A stretch of 64,000 nucleotides of DNA from Sporosarcina sp. P34 (GCF_002743375.1 NZ_PDZC01000009.1:61478-125477), one strand, 5' to 3'; shown: positions 24,445 to 34,537, counted from the stretch's first letter. Translations and numbers: made by a program. Notes: generated by a model from the letters alone, not told the origin.

Positions 24445-26415
24445 TCACAGATACCGTTTAAACCACCTGGTAATCTCTTCTAATCTCGCAATTCGCAGAT
24501 TCGGTTTTCCTGTTCTCGACATATTATGATCGGATTCGGGGAAGCGAACAAATTCTGTTTCTTTGCCCAAATCTTTTAGCATAATAAATAATTGTTCAGC
24601 TTGCTCAATTGGACAGACGAAATCTCGTTCAGCATGCAGGATCAACAAAGGCGTCTCGATGTTCTCTGCATACTTTAATGGTGACTGATTCCACAGCGTA
24701 TCGACATCTGTCATGTTTGCTTTCAAATGCCAGTCGGTAAAGTAGTAACCGATATTAGAAACACCATAGAAGCTGATCCAGTTGCTGATCGAGCGTTGTG
24801 TGACGGCTGCTTTGAAACGGTTCGTATGCCCGACAATCCAGTTCGTCATGAAGCCGCCGTAGCTCCCACCTGTCACGCCAAGACGCGTTTCATCAATCCA
24901 GTTTTCCGTTTTTAGTACTTCATCCAGTCCTGCCATGATATCTTCATATCCACCGCCACCATAATCGCCACGCACTGCGTCAACAAACGCCTGACTGTAG
25001 CCGTGACTGCCACGTGGATTGACATAGAGAACGCCATAACCTTGCGCAGCTAACACTTGCATCTCATGGAAATACGTAAATCCATACATCGCATGCGGTC
25101 CACCGTGAATTTCCACAATGAGCGGATACGTGTTACCTTCTCTAAAGTTCGCGGGCTTCATTAACCACCCCTGAATATTTACATGGTCATTCGTATAATG
25201 AATCGTTTCCGGTTCAACTAACTCGACTCTTTTCAACCAGTCTTCATTAAATGAAGTGAGTTTTGTCCGTTCACCCGTCGCTATCGTTTGGCGATACAGT
25301 TCTCCGGGATTTGTCATCGTGCTAACCGTGAGCAACGCGAATTCCCCGTCCCCCGCCACATCATACCCGTAGACATGCTCTTCTTCACCTGTCGCAGGAT
25401 ACATCGCGCCGTCCAGTGTAGCCGCATACAAACGCACTTCACCCATACTCGATAATTGGAAATACAATTGCTCGTCTTCCGTCCACACTACACCTGGCGC
25501 AGTCACTTGTTGCAAGTGATCGGAAATACTTTCGTCTCCAATCGGCGCGTCAATTCCCGCGGTCAAATTCATCGTCTGATCGTTCGCTTGATCATAGACG
25601 AAAACATCCGCCTGCGTGACATTTTGGAACGTCATATCATACCCTGTATATGCAATATAACGGTCGTCTTTAGAAAAAGCTACATTGCCGAAAAAGCCTT
25701 GTTCATCGAGAATGACCGTCTCTTTTTTCGTCTCCACATCCAACAGCACGAGTGGCGTACTGAAATCATGATCCGACTGCTCATTGCGATTGACTCCGAT
25801 GACCAACTGCTTGCCGTCATGTGAAACCGCTTCTAGTGAATGATCAAATGGTTCCATTGTGAAATTGCAAATCGTGCACGTTGCCAGGTCAACATAACCG
25901 ATTTGTGTGTATTCGTCTTGCGGTATTACGCCAATGAAATCTGCTTTGTATTTCATTTTCGTCACACGGATCGGTTGCGGAAATCCTTTTTCCTTCTGTA
26001 CTGTAGTAGAAAATGTTTCGCCTGTTTTCAGCGTGCCTGTAAACCAAATTTTCTTGCCGCACGGCGACCATTCGAATGAATCAATTCCCTTTTTACAGTC
26101 CGTTAACGCATAAGCTTCCCCGCCCGCCTTTTGCATAATATACAGTTGATTCGTTTCGCTGCGATTGGATAAAAACGCTAATTTCTTGCCGTCAGGCGAC
26201 CATTTCGGTGCACTGACTTGGTGCTTACCATATGTCCACCTCGTGACATCACCCGTTTGCAAATCGATATGATGGATAGCTGAGTGATACGCATTGTCCT
26301 TTTTATTTAATTCCGTCACCGTAAACACCGCTTCTTGATCGTTAGGTGCCAATACTGGATTCGTGACAGACTTCGTTTCAAATAAATCTTCAATCGTTAC
26401 ACATCGTTTATTCAT
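24445..26415 (-). CDS. S9 family prolyl oligopeptidase-type peptidase
   Basis: A 656-aa cytoplasmic serine peptidase. Residues ~1-390 form a WD40/TolB-like propeller (repeats such as APKWSPDGKKLAFLSN, FEWSPCGKKIWFTG). The C-terminal alpha/beta hydrolase has GGSYGG (S518), D598 (HAERDFVCP) and H630 (SDHNMSR), a complete triad. Typical acylaminoacyl-peptidase length. AGGAGGG precedes ATG. No signal peptide. Confidence 0.92.
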   Translation of the reverse strand: MNKRCVTIEDLFETKSVTNPVLAPNDQEAVFTVTELNKKDNAYHSAIHHIDLQTGDVTRWTYGKHQVSAPKWSPDGKKLAFLSNRSETNQLYIMQKAGGEAYALTDCKKGIDSFEWSPCGKKIWFTGTLKTGETFSTTVQKEKGFPQPIRVTKMKYKADFIGVIPQDEYTQIGYVDLATCTICNFTMEPFDHSLEAVSHDGKQLVIGVNRNEQSDHDFSTPLVLLDVETKKETVILDEQGFFGNVAFSKDDRYIAYTGYDMTFQNVTQADVFVYDQANDQTMNLTAGIDAPIGDESISDHLQQVTAPGVVWTEDEQLYFQLSSMGEVRLYAATLDGAMYPATGEEEHVYGYDVAGDGEFALLTVSTMTNPGELYRQTIATGERTKLTSFNEDWLKRVELVEPETIHYTNDHVNIQGWLMKPANFREGNTYPLIVEIHGGPHAMYGFTYFHEMQVLAAQGYGVLYVNPRGSHGYSQAFVDAVRGDYGGGGYEDIMAGLDEVLKTENWIDETRLGVTGGSYGGFMTNWIVGHTNRFKAAVTQRSISNWISFYGVSNIGYYFTDWHLKANMTDVDTLWNQSPLKYAENIETPLLILHAERDFVCPIEQAEQLFIMLKDLGKETEFVRFPESDHNMSRTGKPNLRIARLEEITRWFKRYL

Positions 26416-26483
26416 CCAATCCCTCCTGTACTCTTACAATTCATTAAACCATAACAAGTCCGTACCTGCTTTGGCAATACATG

Positions 26484-26522
26484 AAAAAACGAGTGACAGG
26501 TTATAATTCCCATCACTCGTTT
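26484..26522 (-). terminator. Terminator after acyl-CoA synthetase
   Basis: AAACGAGTGA...TCACTCGTTTTTTC on the minus strand, a stem with U-run just after the synthetase stop. Confidence 0.85.
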
Positions 26523-26531
26523 CCACTTTCA

Positions 26532-28085
26532 TTAACTCTTAATTTGATCTTTCAATGAACGTCTTAAAATTTTACCTGTCGTATTTTTCGGTAATTCATC
26601 CAAGAACTCAATATACTTTGGTACTTTATACTTCACGAGACGCTTCCCACAGTAATTAAGCAGTGACTGTTCCGTCGCGTCCGAACCTTCCTTCAACACG
26701 ACATAGGCTTGTACTTCTTCACCGAAGTTCGCGTCGGGCACGCCAACGACTGCTGCTTCTACAATATCACGGTGGCTAAACAGCACTTCCTCTACTTCCC
26801 GAGGATACACGTTGAATCCGCCGACGATGATCATATCTTTCTTGCGGTCTACTATATAAAAGTAACCGTTTTCATCCCGTCGCGCCAAGTCGCCAGTATA
26901 GAGCCAGCCGTCACGTAGAACAGCCGCCGTTTCTTCTGGCATTTTATAATACCCCTTCATGACATTGGGGCCACGTACGATTAATTCACCGACTTCATTG
27001 TCAGGAACTTCTTCACCATTTTCATCGACGACTTTATTCTCGACGTTCATAATATTCGTTCCGATCGATCCAGGAACACGCTCGCGATCTAACGGATTGA
27101 AACATGTCACGGGTGATGCTTCTGACAAGCCGTACCCTTCCGAAACACGCACATTGAATTTCTCTTCGAAGTCATGAAGCAAAGATACAGGCAATGAAGA
27201 TCCACCTGAAACTGCCAATCTGATGGATTCAAAGTCTTCTGTTTTACCTTCCGGATATTGATAAAGGAAGTTATACATAGTAGGAACTCCGGCAAATATC
27301 GTAGCCTGTTGTTCACGAATGATGTGGAATATTTCACCCGGACTAAAACGTGGCTCGAGTAATATAGTAGCGCCTTTAACGAGTGGTGCGTTCGCTACAA
27401 CCGTTAAGGCAAATACGTGGAATAAAGGCAATGTCGCCACCACTTTATCATTTTCGGAGAAACCTAAATAGTTCCCTACGTCACGTGCATTGGAGTAGAT
27501 ATTCTTATGTGTTAACATCGCACCTTTTGGGTGTCCTGTCGTTCCTGATGTATAAAGTATGACAGCGCTTTCATTTTCGTCAACTGCTACCGCTTCCGTC
27601 ATCGGTTTCGATTGCTTGATGAGCACACTAAATGGATGCACTTTTGTCTTCACTGCGTCATTCAGTGCAGCTAACTTTTCTCCTGCATCTGGACTCATTT
27701 CACAGACGACATAGTTCTCAATCGTCGGGAATGACTGGCTGGCTAGTTCTACAAGTGGTAGTAATTGATCGATCGCAATAACGGCTTTGGCTTCACTGTT
27801 TTCTAAAATATAGGAAATCTCGTCAGGTGTATAGAGTGGATTGATCGGCACAGCTGTTGCTCCGATGCGCATAGTTGCATAGAGAGAGATCAGGTAATGT
27901 GGCGTATTCCCAAGTAAAAATGCCACTTTGTCCCCTTTGTTAACCCCTAGGTCTTGTAGTGCGTTGGCGAACATGGATACGGACATGTCAAACTCCGCGT
28001 ACGTCGTGTCTTTCCCCATAAAACGATAGGCGATTTTACTTGGCTTGCTCTGTGCAGTCTGTTGAACACTAGAAACTAAATTCAT
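26532..28085 (-). CDS. lcfA: Long-chain fatty-acid-CoA ligase
   Basis: A 517-aa ANL-superfamily enzyme activating fatty acids through an acyl-AMP. Motifs: ILYTSGTTGHPKGAM (177-191, ATP binding), YGLSEASPV, GWLYTGDLARRDENGYF, DRKKDMIIVGGFNVYPREVE and the C-terminal lysine loop PKNTTGKILRR. A FadR-type operator lies 20 bp upstream of the start, pointing to fatty-acid degradation. Chain-length preference cannot be read from sequence. Confidence 0.9.
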   Translation of the reverse strand: MNLVSSVQQTAQSKPSKIAYRFMGKDTTYAEFDMSVSMFANALQDLGVNKGDKVAFLLGNTPHYLISLYATMRIGATAVPINPLYTPDEISYILENSEAKAVIAIDQLLPLVELASQSFPTIENYVVCEMSPDAGEKLAALNDAVKTKVHPFSVLIKQSKPMTEAVAVDENESAVILYTSGTTGHPKGAMLTHKNIYSNARDVGNYLGFSENDKVVATLPLFHVFALTVVANAPLVKGATILLEPRFSPGEIFHIIREQQATIFAGVPTMYNFLYQYPEGKTEDFESIRLAVSGGSSLPVSLLHDFEEKFNVRVSEGYGLSEASPVTCFNPLDRERVPGSIGTNIMNVENKVVDENGEEVPDNEVGELIVRGPNVMKGYYKMPEETAAVLRDGWLYTGDLARRDENGYFYIVDRKKDMIIVGGFNVYPREVEEVLFSHRDIVEAAVVGVPDANFGEEVQAYVVLKEGSDATEQSLLNYCGKRLVKYKVPKYIEFLDELPKNTTGKILRRSLKDQIKS

Positions 28086-28105
28086 GCTTTCATCTCCCTA
28101 ACCAG

Positions 28106-28123
28106 TGAATGAATAACCATTCA
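28106..28123. promoter_or_regulatory. FadR-type operator upstream of lcfA
   Basis: TGAATGA-ATAA-CCATTCA matches the Bacillus FadR box TGAATGA-N4-TCATTCA with one difference. A half site (GTTCATTA) follows at about 28131. FadR represses beta-oxidation genes and is released by long-chain acyl-CoA, which fits a fatty-acid-CoA ligase. Confidence 0.7.
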
Positions 28124-28225
28124 GTATTTCGTTCATTATACTGACAAAATAATTAATTGGCAAGAGTTTACTGGGAATTTTGTTTATTTACTTTATTAGG
28201 TTAGGTTGACGGGGTGTTGGGGTGG

Positions 28226-28388
28226 GGATTGGCGCTTCGGAGGGGACGCTTTCCTGCGGGTGTGGCTTACTAAAGGAAGTCTATGAGGCACATGCTCCTA
28301 ACGCTTCGCTTTTACTCGCAAAAGCCGTCCTTCGCTACGGCTCTCGCTGATCCTCCTGGAGTCGCCCCAGCTTCCGCCTCAATCCTAC
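28226..28388 (+). repeat. GC-rich palindromic repeat, copy 1
   Basis: An intergenic element with conserved ends GGGGACGCTTTCC...GTGTGGC and CGCTGATCCTCCTGGAGTCGCCCCAGCTTCCG around a variable middle. Its arms are complementary, so it can fold into one long hairpin. Copies also at 28500, 28841 (inverted) and 47470 (inverted). No coding potential in 28141-29050. Confidence 0.8.
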
Positions 28389-28470
28389 GTTGATAGTGGA
28401 GGTACGTAGGTCAGTCACTGCAGATAATGTGTGAATTATTGTTGTCTTTGAACTTATTGAAGTTCTAGTT
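28383..28470 (+). repeat. Direct repeat following palindromic element, copy 1
   Basis: AATCCTACGTTGATAGTGGAGG...TTGAAGTTCTAG recurs almost identically at 28625-28712 and in decayed form at 28721-28782. Palindrome plus this tail was duplicated as a unit. Confidence 0.75.
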
Positions 28471-28499
28471 CTGGTGGTGAGTTACATAGTTGACATGAG

Positions 28500-28628
28500 G
28501 GGATTGAAGCTCCAGCTGGGGACGCTTTCCGGAGGGCGTGGCCCGAGCCGCTTCCCTCACTACGTTCAGTCCAGGGTCTCGAACTCACGCTGATCCTCCC
28601 GGAGTCGCCCCAGCTTCCGCTTCAATCC
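28500..28628 (+). repeat. GC-rich palindromic repeat, copy 2
   Basis: Same ends as copy 1 (CTGGGGACGCTTTCC, CGCTGATCCTCCCGGAGTCGCCCCAGC) with a shorter, different middle. It is followed by the second copy of the 88-bp direct repeat. Confidence 0.8.
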
Positions 28629-28840
28629 TACGTTGATAGTGGAGGCACGTAGGTCAGTCACTGCAGATAGTGTGTGAATTATGTTATCTTTGAACTTGTT
28701 GAAGTTCTAGTATAAATATGTAGATCACTTTCTGTAGGTAGTGTGTTAATTCATATTGTGTTTTGACTCATTGAAGTTCAAGTGTAAAAAAATTATCAAC
28801 CTAAGTTTAATGAGTAAAAGTAAGTATTATCCCCTGACAT

Positions 28841-28965
28841 TGCAAGGGATTGGAGCGGCAGGCGGCGACTCTGGGAGGATCAGCTCGACAGGTGAGACAA
28901 CTAAGAGAGCGCAGCGAACAGTTGGCTCACCGCGGGCCCTCCAGAACGCGTCCGCCTAGAGCGCA
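28841..28965 (-). repeat. GC-rich palindromic repeat, copy 3 (inverted)
   Basis: GGCGGCGACTCTGGGAGGATCAGC...GAACGCGTCCGCC is the reverse-complement form of copies 1 and 2. Its arms can pair over about 100 nt. Confidence 0.75.
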
Positions 28966-29050
28966 AATCCCCCACCCCTAGACCCTTTCACTTACGCTTT
29001 GAACTAATCTAGTTCAATTCCATTCAAAAAAACACCCCTCCCTAAGAAGT

Positions 29051-30985
29051 CTAAGAAGTAGGTGCCTTAATATGTGAAATATAGCGCCAGCGGATCAGAT
29101 AGAAATAGCAAATCTGCATTAGCGCAAAGCCCGCCAGCACAAGCGCCAGCTCCTTGACAATGGAAATTTCCGCAAGCGCATCCCAAATCACCTGCAACGC
29201 CATAAACGCGAACACACTGTGGATGAACGACACACCCCACGGGAAGAAAAACTGCGGAATCAACTGACGGTTGACGATCTTCGTAAACTCTCTATCCGTC
29301 ATCCCAATCCGCTGCAACACCGCATACTGCCGTCGATCATGACTTAGCGATGTATACAACCGGAAATAAATAAAACTGCCCGACGCGAGGAAAAATACAC
29401 CTGCGAGTAATAATCCAATAAACAACAGCAACGAAAACGTCATACGGATATGCGAATAATTCAACCCAGGATTCTCAAACTCGTAGCGCACCGGGTCACG
29501 GTGTTCGAGCATGAGCCCCGCCAACACTTGGGCATGGATAGATAATCCGATTTCCTTCGTCTTCTGCCAATCCCTTACGTTAAACGCATAATAATTAAAC
29601 GCCAGCGCATTGACATGTGCTTGTTCTTCAATGCGATCGAAATCCAAATGATTCACAACGATCGTATTGAGCCCAAGTGCGTTTGGTGGAAACAATTTAT
29701 ACGGAAACACGCCTTCAATCTTGAGTGAGACGCCACTGTCCGCCAGTTTAGTGCTGACTGATTCTGTCGACAACTGATTGGCCGCAGCCGCTGTTGCGGG
29801 TAAGAACAACGCATGTCCTCTATGTAAGGAAAGTGGCTTTTCCCCGAAGCTTACAGCCAGTTCATTCAGATCAGACAGCTTGACGATATTGACTTTATTC
29901 TTCGTGTAAGAAGATTGCTGTTCAAGCACACGAAAACGTACAGCCCAGTAATCAAGACTCGCTTGATCAAGTTCATTGGTCAATTGTGCGATATGTGGAT
30001 ACTCGAATTCATTATGTGGCAAGCTTTTATAAATGAGCCCGAGCGGATTTACTTCACGATATTGCGAAGCGAATGACGTTAACGATGCCAAAATGCCGAC
30101 GGACATGAACGCTATGGTCGAAACGAGCGTCACGATGAAGAACATCCGCGCATTTTCTTTTAAACGTACGATGCTTTCCGAAATCGAGATCATCCAAAAG
30201 TCGCGCCAGAAGATGTTCTTTTGCCGTCGCAATGCATGCAATACGAGCGGTAATGTATCGGTGAAAAAGTAATAGGTCCCGACTGTGATAAGTGGCGGTA
30301 GTAGGAAGAACAGACTGATGATGCTCGAACGTGATACGAAAGCCGCCATGGCGTAGGCGAGCAACAACAGCACCACTCCGAAGATTCCACGTCTTTTCGA
30401 GTACGAATACACCGATTGTACAGCCATATCCCCATGTAACAAATCCGATACTTGTCCTTGCTGAATGAATACAGGTGCGATATATGAAATGATAGCGAAT
30501 AAACTAAGGAATGCACCCATCGTCAGCACGAATGGTTTCCAGGATAAATAGAGCGGTAATACCGGAATTTGCACGATCGCTTTGACGATCATGAAAAAGA
30601 ATTTCGAAAACATGAAGCCGAGGAAGATTCCACTTATGATCGATGCGAAGCCAAGCAGCATCGTCTCAATGAAAATGAGTCGATGCAACTGACGTTTTGC
30701 CATTCCGAGAAGCAACAGCACCCCAAACTCTTTCGATCGCGCCTGCAAAAATGCACGCATCGAATAGAATAGGAAAAACAGCGTGAATATGAATAGGATA
30801 ATTTCCGCTATTCCCATGCCAAGGGCGGAGATCTCTTTTAGAAAAGTGTTTTCAATCGATGGATGGAACAGCAACATCGAGTAGAGGAAAAACACCATAA
30901 CGGAAAACACACTCGCCATGAAGAAGGCTGCATAGACCCGGCGGTTACGAACGACATTACGGTAAGCGAACTGTCGAAAAGTCAT
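29051..30985 (-). CDS. bceB: Bce-type ABC transporter permease
   Basis: A 644-aa membrane protein with ten predicted helices and the large ~200-residue extracellular loop (~310-510) between helices 7 and 8 that defines BceB-type antimicrobial-peptide sensors/transporters. FtsX-like domains are at both ends. It binds peptide-lipid II-cycle complexes (bacitracin-type) and signals to BceS by transport flux. It overlaps bceA by 29 bp. Substrate cannot be read from sequence. Confidence 0.9.
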   Translation of the reverse strand: MTFRQFAYRNVVRNRRVYAAFFMASVFSVMVFFLYSMLLFHPSIENTFLKEISALGMGIAEIILFIFTLFFLFYSMRAFLQARSKEFGVLLLLGMAKRQLHRLIFIETMLLGFASIISGIFLGFMFSKFFFMIVKAIVQIPVLPLYLSWKPFVLTMGAFLSLFAIISYIAPVFIQQGQVSDLLHGDMAVQSVYSYSKRRGIFGVVLLLLAYAMAAFVSRSSIISLFFLLPPLITVGTYYFFTDTLPLVLHALRRQKNIFWRDFWMISISESIVRLKENARMFFIVTLVSTIAFMSVGILASLTSFASQYREVNPLGLIYKSLPHNEFEYPHIAQLTNELDQASLDYWAVRFRVLEQQSSYTKNKVNIVKLSDLNELAVSFGEKPLSLHRGHALFLPATAAAANQLSTESVSTKLADSGVSLKIEGVFPYKLFPPNALGLNTIVVNHLDFDRIEEQAHVNALAFNYYAFNVRDWQKTKEIGLSIHAQVLAGLMLEHRDPVRYEFENPGLNYSHIRMTFSLLLFIGLLLAGVFFLASGSFIYFRLYTSLSHDRRQYAVLQRIGMTDREFTKIVNRQLIPQFFFPWGVSFIHSVFAFMALQVIWDALAEISIVKELALVLAGFALMQICYFYLIRWRYISHIKAPTS

Positions 30986-31736
30986 TCACATTACCTCCAA
31001 GTAATGACAACACATTCAAGATACGCTGGAAAAACGTTTGCCGGCGTTCATCTTTATAGATTTCATTGAAAAACTCTCCATCTTTAATAAACAGGACGCG
31101 GTCACAATAGCTTGCGGCAATCGGGTCGTGCGTCACCATGATAATGGTTGTCTGTTCATGCTGGTTAATATGTTCAAGTAATTCGAGCACATCTTTCGCC
31201 GACGTTGAATCAAGATTCCCTGTCGGCTCATCCGCTAACAGAATGCGCGGTTGATGGATGAGCGCTCGCCCTATAGCGGTTCGTTGTGCTTGTCCACCCG
31301 ATAATTCATCCGGTCGACGCTCCAAAATATCTTCTAAATTCAACTTTTTCGCCATATCTACTACACGCTTTTTCATTTCTTCAACAGGTAATCCATCAAG
31401 AGTTAACGGTAATACCAAATTTTCTTCCACCGTCAGCATTTGCAGTAAATTGATTTCCTGAAAGACGAAACCAATTTGTCGTCTGCGGAATAAAGCAATA
31501 TCGTTTTGACTGAGCTTTTCCGGTTCCACGCCTCCAATGACAATCTTGCCATAAGTCGGAATATCCGTGGCCATCAATAAGTTCAACAACGTCGTCTTAC
31601 CACTCCCGGACGGCCCCATAATCGCAACGAACTCCCCTTCTTGCACATCGAAGTCCAATTGATTCAATGCACGATGTATGACTTTTCCTTCATAGATCTT
31701 CGTGACATCTTCCATCTTAACGACCGGTTGCGTCAT
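30957..31736 (-). CDS. bceA: Bce-type ABC transporter ATPase
   Basis: A 259-aa ABC ATPase: Walker A GPSGSGKTTL (~41-50), Q-loop FQEIN, signature LSGGQAQRTAIGRAL (~144-158), Walker B ILLADEPTGNLD and H-loop MVTHDP. The MacB/LolD-like subfamily matches BceA. It overlaps bceS and bceB. Confidence 0.93.
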   Translation of the reverse strand: MTQPVVKMEDVTKIYEGKVIHRALNQLDFDVQEGEFVAIMGPSGSGKTTLLNLLMATDIPTYGKIVIGGVEPEKLSQNDIALFRRRQIGFVFQEINLLQMLTVEENLVLPLTLDGLPVEEMKKRVVDMAKKLNLEDILERRPDELSGGQAQRTAIGRALIHQPRILLADEPTGNLDSTSAKDVLELLEHINQHEQTTIIMVTHDPIAASYCDRVLFIKDGEFFNEIYKDERRQTFFQRILNVLSLLGGNVNDFSTVRLP

Positions 31737-32739
31737 CTACTTGTTCACCCGCCTCTCCGTCTTTAAATACTAATGATATTGTCGTGCCTTCTCCTTGTTT
31801 TGAGGAAATCGTCAGTTCGTGACCGAGTTTCTCACAGACTTCGGATGCGATATACAGTCCCATGCCCGTCGATTCTCCGGTTAATCTACCGTTTTCTCCT
31901 GTGAAGAAAGCTTTCGTCACCCGGTGTATATCAGATGCCGGTATGCCGATTCCTTCATCCTTAATTTCAAGACACAGTCCTTCTGGTAGCTGAACTGCAT
32001 TCACATGTATTTTCTTACCTTTTTCAAATGTATATTTCACTGCATTCGTAATGAATTGATTGAGCATAAACTTGATCCACTTTCGATCCGTCGCGACGGT
32101 TAAGTGTTCATCCACATTCAGCACAGGAAACAGACCGTTCGCAATGAAAAGTCGTTTGTTCTCAGTCAGCACTTCCTGCAAGACGTGTCTCAGCAATAGC
32201 CGCTCAATTTGCATATCTTCTTCAAATGTATCAAGCCGTGCATTGACAAGGACGATATCCAATCCATTTTGGATGCGTGCCACTTCCTGCTCGAGACTCT
32301 TCTTGTCCACTTCCTCTTCTTGCAATAATAAATTAATGACCGAAATTGGTGTTTTCATTTGATGCACCCATTGATTCATGAAATGCAAATGACGATTTTG
32401 TCTATCATATAAAGTCTGGACCTCATGTTGGTACAGGCGATATAATTCGCGCGTAAATGCCGTCGTCTGTCGATGTTCGGGCGTCATGATGTGCCGTATC
32501 AACGCATCTTCCATTTGCTTCGGTTTTTCAACGATCTTCGCATAATACGTACGCCGCATGATGAACTTCGCTCCCAAATAGCCCGCCGTAAGTAAAATAC
32601 TCATCGCGACCGAATAGATGGCCGTATTCGGATTGCGGAAACCGTCAAGCCAAAACAATAGTAGTATGAACGATACGAGTCCGATCTGAAACAGCATGAA
32701 CGATACATGCTCTTTAACGAACAGTGTAAATGTCTTCAT
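31717..32739 (-). CDS. bceS: Intramembrane-sensing histidine kinase BceS
   Basis: A 340-aa kinase with two N-terminal helices (~12-29 and ~37-57) and almost no extracellular loop, so it senses through BceB. The H-box is WVHQMKTPISVINLL (~126-140); the ATPase domain has N-box FITNAVKYTF, DEGIGIP and GMGLYIASEV. Overlaps bceR by 4 bp and bceA by 20 bp. Confidence 0.92.
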   Translation of the reverse strand: MKTFTLFVKEHVSFMLFQIGLVSFILLLFWLDGFRNPNTAIYSVAMSILLTAGYLGAKFIMRRTYYAKIVEKPKQMEDALIRHIMTPEHRQTTAFTRELYRLYQHEVQTLYDRQNRHLHFMNQWVHQMKTPISVINLLLQEEEVDKKSLEQEVARIQNGLDIVLVNARLDTFEEDMQIERLLLRHVLQEVLTENKRLFIANGLFPVLNVDEHLTVATDRKWIKFMLNQFITNAVKYTFEKGKKIHVNAVQLPEGLCLEIKDEGIGIPASDIHRVTKAFFTGENGRLTGESTGMGLYIASEVCEKLGHELTISSKQGEGTTISLVFKDGEAGEQVDDATGR

Positions 32740-33437
32740 TCGACTTCTGATTCCGGCATGAAACGATACCCCGCGCCACGCACCGTTTCAATCCAAGATT
32801 GCACATCGTAATCGGTCAATTTCTTGCGCACTCGAGCCATATTAACGTTCAGCGTATTTTCGTCGACGAATGATTGATCATCCCACAATTCTTCGAGTAA
32901 CTTTTCGCGCGATACGACTTTCGGAGACTCGCCCATCAGCAATTCCAAAATGACGCATTCTTTCTTCTGAAGTGGAATTTCTTCTTTGCCTTTTTGTAAC
33001 GTCATTCGTTCTATATACAACGTCAAATCGCCCGATACGATCACGCGCTCCGACTGATTCGGTGAATATTCACCGAACGATCGACGCAAATGGCTTTTAA
33101 TTTTCGCCAATACAATTTCATAATGGAATGGCTTCGTTATAAAATCATCGCCTCCATTTTCAAGCGCAAACACTTGATCCATATCACCTGAGCGTGCTGA
33201 GATAAAAATAATCGGACACATCGTATGCTGTCGTAGCTGACGGCACCAATAGTAGCCATCATAAATCGGTAAGTTGATATCTAACAGCACGAGATGTGGA
33301 TTATACGCTTTGCATTCCTCCACGACTCGATCAAAACCCTGTATAATTGCGACTTCATATTGATATTTCTCAAGCGTTCCCGCTAACAATTTCGCGATTT
33401 TCACATCATCTTCTACAATAAATATTCGATGTTTCAC
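32736..33437 (-). CDS. bceR: Response regulator BceR
   Basis: A 233-aa OmpR-family regulator: receiver with D53 (LLDINLP), SAR switch and K104, and a winged helix C-terminal domain (DENTLNVNMARVRKKL ... RGAGYRF). First gene of the bceRSAB operon. No clear BceR inverted repeat was found upstream by eye. Confidence 0.92.
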   Translation of the reverse strand: MKHRIFIVEDDVKIAKLLAGTLEKYQYEVAIIQGFDRVVEECKAYNPHLVLLDINLPIYDGYYWCRQLRQHTMCPIIFISARSGDMDQVFALENGGDDFITKPFHYEIVLAKIKSHLRRSFGEYSPNQSERVIVSGDLTLYIERMTLQKGKEEIPLQKKECVILELLMGESPKVVSREKLLEELWDDQSFVDENTLNVNMARVRKKLTDYDVQSWIETVRGAGYRFMPESEVE

Positions 33438-33507
33438 CGTGACCCCTCACTTTCTCATTATGTTAAGTATAGCGCATTTCCCACCACACATAAATAAATC
33501 CTCATAC

Positions 33508-33540
33508 ACAAAAAGCGCATGCCCCGCAAGACATGCGCTT
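33508..33540 (-). terminator. Terminator after lplJ
   Basis: AAGCGCATG...CATGCGCTTTTTG on the minus strand, nine-base perfect stem plus U-run, just after the lipoate ligase stop. Confidence 0.88.
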
Positions 33541-33544
33541 CCCT

Positions 33545-34537
33545 TTAATAGATTACATTTACAAATTCTTCGAGCTGAATACCACCAAGGATTTTTTCAA
33601 CGTCTATAGACTCCAGTGCGTCTGTAATCGCCTTGCGCTCATATTTCACACCTTTTAAACGATTCTCAATTTCCTGGACATCACCCACACCGAAAAAGTC
33701 CCCGTATATATTCACGTTTTCTATACTGCCCTTTTCCACTTGCAAGCGAACATCAATTCCACCAACAGGGAAACGTTGAGTCTGCTGCAAGTTGAACTTC
33801 GGTGAACGGCCGTAATTCCACTCCCAGTTGCCATAGCGCTCCGCAGACAATTCACGAATTTTTGTCCAGTCTTCATCCGTCAACACACGATACTCAATAT
33901 TTTCTTCGCCATCGAACATCGAGTTTAAGATTTCTTGTCTAAACTGTTCAATTGAAATGGGCTCTTTCAAGAATTCCGAAATATTCGCCACACGGCTACG
34001 AATCGACTTGATCCCTTTCGACTCAATTTTGTCTTTCTTCACTTTGAGTGAATTCACGACGCCTTCCATATCTGTATCAAACAACAACGTCCCATGGCTA
34101 AACATGCGATCCTTTGTTGCGAATTGTGCATTTCCGGAAATTTTGCGTCCATCAATCAAAATATCGTTACGCCCAAGCAACTCCGCTTGAATACCCATTT
34201 TCGCAAGCGCATCTGTTACAGGTTCCGTGAACTTCTTAAAATTACGGAACGACTCCCCATCATCTTTCGTAATGAAACTAAAGTTCAAGTTTCCTTTATC
34301 ATGATACACCGCACCGCCACCTGACAGTCTTCGTACGACGTGGATGCCATGACGATCGACAAACTCTGTATTGATTTCCTCCACTGTATTCTGGTTTTTC
34401 CCAATAATGATGGACGGTTCATTGATATAAAACAGCAGATACGAATCTTTGTCTACGTCCATCGTGTTGAGTACATATTCCTCAATCGCCAAGTTAATAC
34501 GTGGATCTGTAATGCCTTGATTATCAATAAATTTCAT
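33545..34537 (-). CDS. lplJ: Lipoate-protein ligase
   Basis: A 330-aa enzyme that attaches free lipoate to GcvH and E2 subunits. The start MKFIDNQGITDPRINLAIEEYVL, RRLSGGGAVYHDKGNLNFSF (~71-90) and KISGNAQ with the binding lysine are typical, followed by the C-terminal lipoate-ligase domain. ATG 34537 (GAGGAG upstream) is preferred over a frame six codons longer. yhfH is divergent, as in Bacillus. Confidence 0.92.
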   Translation of the reverse strand: MKFIDNQGITDPRINLAIEEYVLNTMDVDKDSYLLFYINEPSIIIGKNQNTVEEINTEFVDRHGIHVVRRLSGGGAVYHDKGNLNFSFITKDDGESFRNFKKFTEPVTDALAKMGIQAELLGRNDILIDGRKISGNAQFATKDRMFSHGTLLFDTDMEGVVNSLKVKKDKIESKGIKSIRSRVANISEFLKEPISIEQFRQEILNSMFDGEENIEYRVLTDEDWTKIRELSAERYGNWEWNYGRSPKFNLQQTQRFPVGGIDVRLQVEKGSIENVNIYGDFFGVGDVQEIENRLKGVKYERKAITDALESIDVEKILGGIQLEEFVNVIY

